Shown: piece by piece, positions 32,044 to 34,133 of the stretch | How positions within the stretch are numbered: the first letter of the stretch is position 1 | Layout of the letters: each line of letters opens with the position of its first letter | Source: an uncultured Caryophanales bacterium | Lineage (GTDB): Bacteria > Bacillota_I > Bacilli_A > RF39 > UBA660 | Direction of reading: 5' to 3' | Assembly: GCA_949948745.1 (NCBI GenBank) | Contig: CATLHA010000015.1 | Location: 1-34,133 of the forward strand | Length of the DNA stretch: 34,133 bases | Position numbers and translations under genes: made by a program | The notes under the pieces: model-generated | What the model was told of the DNA's origin: nothing | Seen by the model: only the letters and a program-made list of their open reading frames with translations | Database searches by the model: none

Positions 32044-33048
32044 TTAGTAATCTCTTTTATAAAATTTTATCTCGAATGTTGTACCTTTCTTATTTGATGT
32101 TGCCTTAATATCTCCCTGTTGTAACATAATAATTTTCTTTGCCATATGAAGGCCTATTCCAATACTTTCTTTGTTTTCTTTGCCTTTATAAAATCTTTCA
32201 AAAATATGTGGAAGGTCCTCCTTAGAAATTCCACAGCCTGTATCACTAATGATAAATTCAAAATAGATTGGTGTTTCATCTACTATAATTTTAAGAATTC
32301 CATCTTCTTCAGTATGCTCATGAGCATTTTTTAAAATGTTTACTAATGCTTCTCTTGTCCAATTTGGATCAATGAATAAAGTTGGATTCTTTTTATACTC
32401 TATTTTTAATATTTGCGATTTTAATTCAATTGGAATTTTTAAGGGTTCTACGACACTTTCAATTAATTCACTTGCTTTTATTTTTCTCTTTTTCATAGTT
32501 TCTGTTCCACTATCTAATCTAGACATTTTTAAAAGAGAGGTTACTAGCCATTCAATTCTTTCTAGTTGATTTTTATTTTTTATTAAGAATTCTCGTCTTA
32601 CAACTGGTTCCATATCTTTATCCTCTAAAAATAAATCATTAATCACATACATAGATGTTAGTGGTGTTTTTAATTGATGTGAAATATCTGATAGTATTTC
32701 TTCTAAATATTTTTTGTCTTTTCTACTTTGTTCTGTCTGTTCCCTTAATTTTATTGTCATTTTATAGATATCATTTTTTAGATTACTGATATCTCCCTCT
32801 TCATAATCTTTGATGTCAATACTATAATCACCATTTAAAATACGATTCATATCTATTGATAATTTTTCAATTTTTTTACTTTCTATATATAAAATAAGAA
32901 AAAATAAAGTATTACAAAAAACAAGTGTTCCTAACACTAAAACAAAAGTGTCTTTTGAAATTTTTTCAAATATGGATAATCCATATAAAATACCTAAAAG
33001 AAGAACTTGGATTAATAGTACAAGTTTTATTTCTTTTCTTCTAATCAT
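32044..33048 (-). CDS. Sensor histidine kinase with short extracellular loop
   Basis: A 334-residue kinase. Two membrane helices (about 9-25 and 34-54) leave only about eight residues outside, so the sensor is of the intramembrane type. A HAMP-like linker follows, then the HisKA motif SDISHQLKTPLTS with His124, and the HATPase domain (NILKNAHEHT, SDTGCGISKEDLPHIFERF, GIGLHMAK). It would phosphorylate the adjacent OmpR-type regulator. The ATG overlaps the regulator stop (ATGATTAG). A GTG three codons earlier is less likely, as AGGTGA lies just before the ATG. Kinases of this layout next to FtsX-type ABC transporters often sense the transporter itself (Bce/Vnc-type systems). Confidence 0.9.
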   Translation of the reverse strand: MIRRKEIKLVLLIQVLLLGILYGLSIFEKISKDTFVLVLGTLVFCNTLFFLILYIESKKIEKLSIDMNRILNGDYSIDIKDYEEGDISNLKNDIYKMTIKLREQTEQSRKDKKYLEEILSDISHQLKTPLTSMYVINDLFLEDKDMEPVVRREFLIKNKNQLERIEWLVTSLLKMSRLDSGTETMKKRKIKASELIESVVEPLKIPIELKSQILKIEYKKNPTLFIDPNWTREALVNILKNAHEHTEEDGILKIIVDETPIYFEFIISDTGCGISKEDLPHIFERFYKGKENKESIGIGLHMAKKIIMLQQGDIKATSNKKGTTFEIKFYKRDY

Positions 33049-33730
33049 TACTATCACCTAATTGATAACCAATTCGTCTTACTGTTTTAATAATTTTAGG
33101 ATTGCTTGGATCGTCTTCTATTTTTTCACGAATTCTTTTAATATAAACCGTTAACGTATTGTCGTTTACATATTCTTCATTGACGTCCCAAATATTGGCT
33201 AAAACTTTTTCTCTAGTAAAAACCATTTTTGGATTTAGAAAGAAATTTAAAATAATTTTATATTCTAGTGCTGTTAGCATGACATCTTTTCCATTTTTAA
33301 ACACCTTAGCCTGTCTTGTATCTAAAGTAATTCCACCATATTCAATAATTGAATTATTGGAAGAATTTTCATATCTTCTTAACACATTTCTAATTCTGGA
33401 AGTTAATTCTCGTGCCTTAAATGGTTTTGTAATATAGTCATCCGCTCCCATATCAAGTCCCATAACTATTGAAGTTTCTACATCATCTGCTGTTAAGAAA
33501 ATGACTGGTACTTTTGAAAATTCTCTAATTTCTTTAAATAATGTAAATCCGTTTTTATCTGGCAAGTTTACATCTAATAGGCAAAGTACAATTTCTTTTT
33601 CTTCCTTTAATTTCTCTATAGCCTCTTTCGCATTTTGTGATTCCACTACTTCAAATGATTCTTGCTTTAAGTAATAGTTTAGTCCCATACGGATAGCTTC
33701 ATCATCTTCTACGATTAATATTTTTTTCAT
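33041..33730 (-). CDS. OmpR-family response regulator
   Basis: A 229-residue regulator. The receiver domain (about 1-118) has the acidic pair in VEDDEA, phosphoacceptor Asp53 in LLDVNLP, the conserved Thr of FLTADD and the Lys of ITKPF. The winged-helix DNA-binding domain (about 135-226) shows LTALEYKIILNFF and NTLTVYIKRIREKI, ending in VRRIGYQL. It pairs with the kinase immediately downstream. The SD GGTGGTGA is followed by ATG, and a TATAAT lies 16 bases before the start codon. A dyad (33774-33787) lies upstream of that promoter, suggesting autoregulation. Confidence 0.94.
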   Translation of the reverse strand: MKKILIVEDDEAIRMGLNYYLKQESFEVVESQNAKEAIEKLKEEKEIVLCLLDVNLPDKNGFTLFKEIREFSKVPVIFLTADDVETSIVMGLDMGADDYITKPFKARELTSRIRNVLRRYENSSNNSIIEYGGITLDTRQAKVFKNGKDVMLTALEYKIILNFFLNPKMVFTREKVLANIWDVNEEYVNDNTLTVYIKRIREKIEDDPSNPKIIKTVRRIGYQLGDSND

Positions 33731-33745
33731 CTAATCACCACCCTT

Positions 33746-33751
33746 ATTATA
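33746..33751 (-). promoter_or_regulatory. -10 of the response regulator operon
   Basis: TATAAT on the minus strand. No good -35 lies at 16-18 bases, in line with a promoter that needs an activator. The TTACAAAATTGTCA dyad begins 22 bases upstream. Confidence 0.5.
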
Positions 33752-33773
33752 CTGAATTTTATAGAAAAAAGAG

Positions 33774-33787
33774 TGACAATTTTGTAA
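33774..33787. promoter_or_regulatory. TGACAATTTTGTAA dyad, probable regulator operator
   Basis: A near-perfect dyad located about -40 to -50 relative to the likely start site of the regulator operon. The 13-mer ACAATTTTGTAAT is identical to that in front of the ABC ATPase gene. Confidence 0.5.
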
Positions 33788-33910
33788 TTTATTAGAAAAA
33801 AGTTAAAATTTATAGCTTTTTCCATTTTATTAGACAAATTTAAAATTTTTTCCTAGTGAAAATTAGGAATATTAGCAATTTTTCCTTAGAGAATTTTGAA
33901 AATTGGTCAT

Positions 33911-33939
33911 TTTACTTCTATTTTGTTTCCTGTTATAGT
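33911..33939 (+). promoter_or_regulatory. Promoter of the partial gene at the right edge
   Basis: TTTACT and TATAGT are separated by 17 bases, ending 24 bases before the ATG. Confidence 0.5.
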
Positions 33940-33963
33940 ACATCTTCGAAAAGGAGAAAATAG

Positions 33964-34133
33964 ATGAAAAAAACAATATTAGAATTACCTATTAGTCGTA
34001 AAAATGCTTATCTCTTAAAAGAACTAAAAAAAGGAGATAGAATTCCAATCGTTTCTGATGTAATGTTTCATACTATGTTAAATAATGAATCTAGAAAACA
34101 ATATGCAGCTTATTTATTATCTTTATTATTAAA
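33964..34133 (+). CDS. Start of a gene resembling Rpn/PD-(D/E)XK transposase-family nucleases (partial)
   Basis: An open frame of 56 full codons running off the window, beginning MKKTILELPISRKNAY. The SD AAAAGGAG is eight bases upstream. The stretch PIVSDVMFHTML, then NNESRKQYAAYLLSLLL, resembles the N-terminal block (NDxxFKxxFxxxxNKxxLxxFLNAIL) of the Rpn recombination-promoting nuclease / PD-(D/E)XK transposase family, which is common in low-GC gut bacteria. The catalytic residues lie beyond the window. The call rests on one short motif. Confidence 0.5.
   Translation, partial: MKKTILELPISRKNAYLLKELKKGDRIPIVSDVMFHTMLNNESRKQYAAYLLSLLL

Overview
The window is AT-rich DNA (roughly 30% GC by eye) from a low-GC Gram-positive bacterium (Bacillota). 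A GerA/GerC/GerB-type germination operon behind a sigmaG-like promoter implies an endospore former or a recent descendant. TGA is read as stop at two ATGA gene overlaps and Trp is encoded by TGG, so the standard bacterial code applies and this is not a code-4 Mollicute. The gene style (strong SDs such as AGGTGA and AGGAGG, many small membrane proteins, a phage-like lysis module) would fit an uncultured gut Bacilli or Clostridia lineage. I cannot name a genus.

Layout. (1) 1-10.5 kb, minus strand: a cluster probably read in the order TPR-repeat protein, membrane-anchored thioredoxin-like protein, phage-type holin, phage tail-collar-like protein, and a 2141-residue WapA-like RHS/YD-repeat protein. 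The RHS protein ends in a small variable-looking module that is probably a toxin. It has no signal peptide, so the holin two genes upstream is a candidate release device, as TcdE is for large clostridial toxins. Three hairpins in this cluster each bury a Shine-Dalgarno-like sequence. (2) 10.6-14.4 kb, minus: a Na+/Ca2+-type antiporter and a P-type cation ATPase, preceded by a promoter and a leader that matches the yybP-ykoY (manganese) riboswitch, so the pair may export Mn2+ as well as or instead of Ca2+. (3) 14.4-17.8 kb: small membrane or unknown proteins, a tandem-HTH regulator, a radical SAM protein and a DUF308/HdeD-like protein. (4) 17.9-21.2 kb, minus: an RluA-type pseudouridine synthase, a membrane-anchored cyclophilin, and an RlmD-type 23S rRNA methyltransferase fused in frame to a VanY-like domain whose metal ligands are lost. 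(5) 21.3-24.8 kb, plus: the germinant receptor operon in the order A-C-B. (6) 24.8-28.7 kb: an unknown membrane-anchored protein, a pentapeptide-repeat protein, an unknown 106-residue protein, a holin/M23 endolysin pair and a DUF3298-type membrane protein. (7) 28.7-33.7 kb, minus: a response regulator, a short-loop histidine kinase, an ABC ATPase and an FtsX-type permease, with the same 13-base dyad in front of the regulator gene and in front of the ATPase gene. (8) 33.96 kb to the end, plus: the start of a gene resembling the Rpn/PD-(D/E)XK transposase-nuclease family.

The strongest candidates for something new are the signal-less RHS toxin packaged with holin and tail-collar genes and SD-burying hairpins, and the RlmD-pseudo-VanY fusion. 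No tRNA, rRNA, CRISPR array or insertion sequence was seen. No gene-free stretch exceeds 300 bases.
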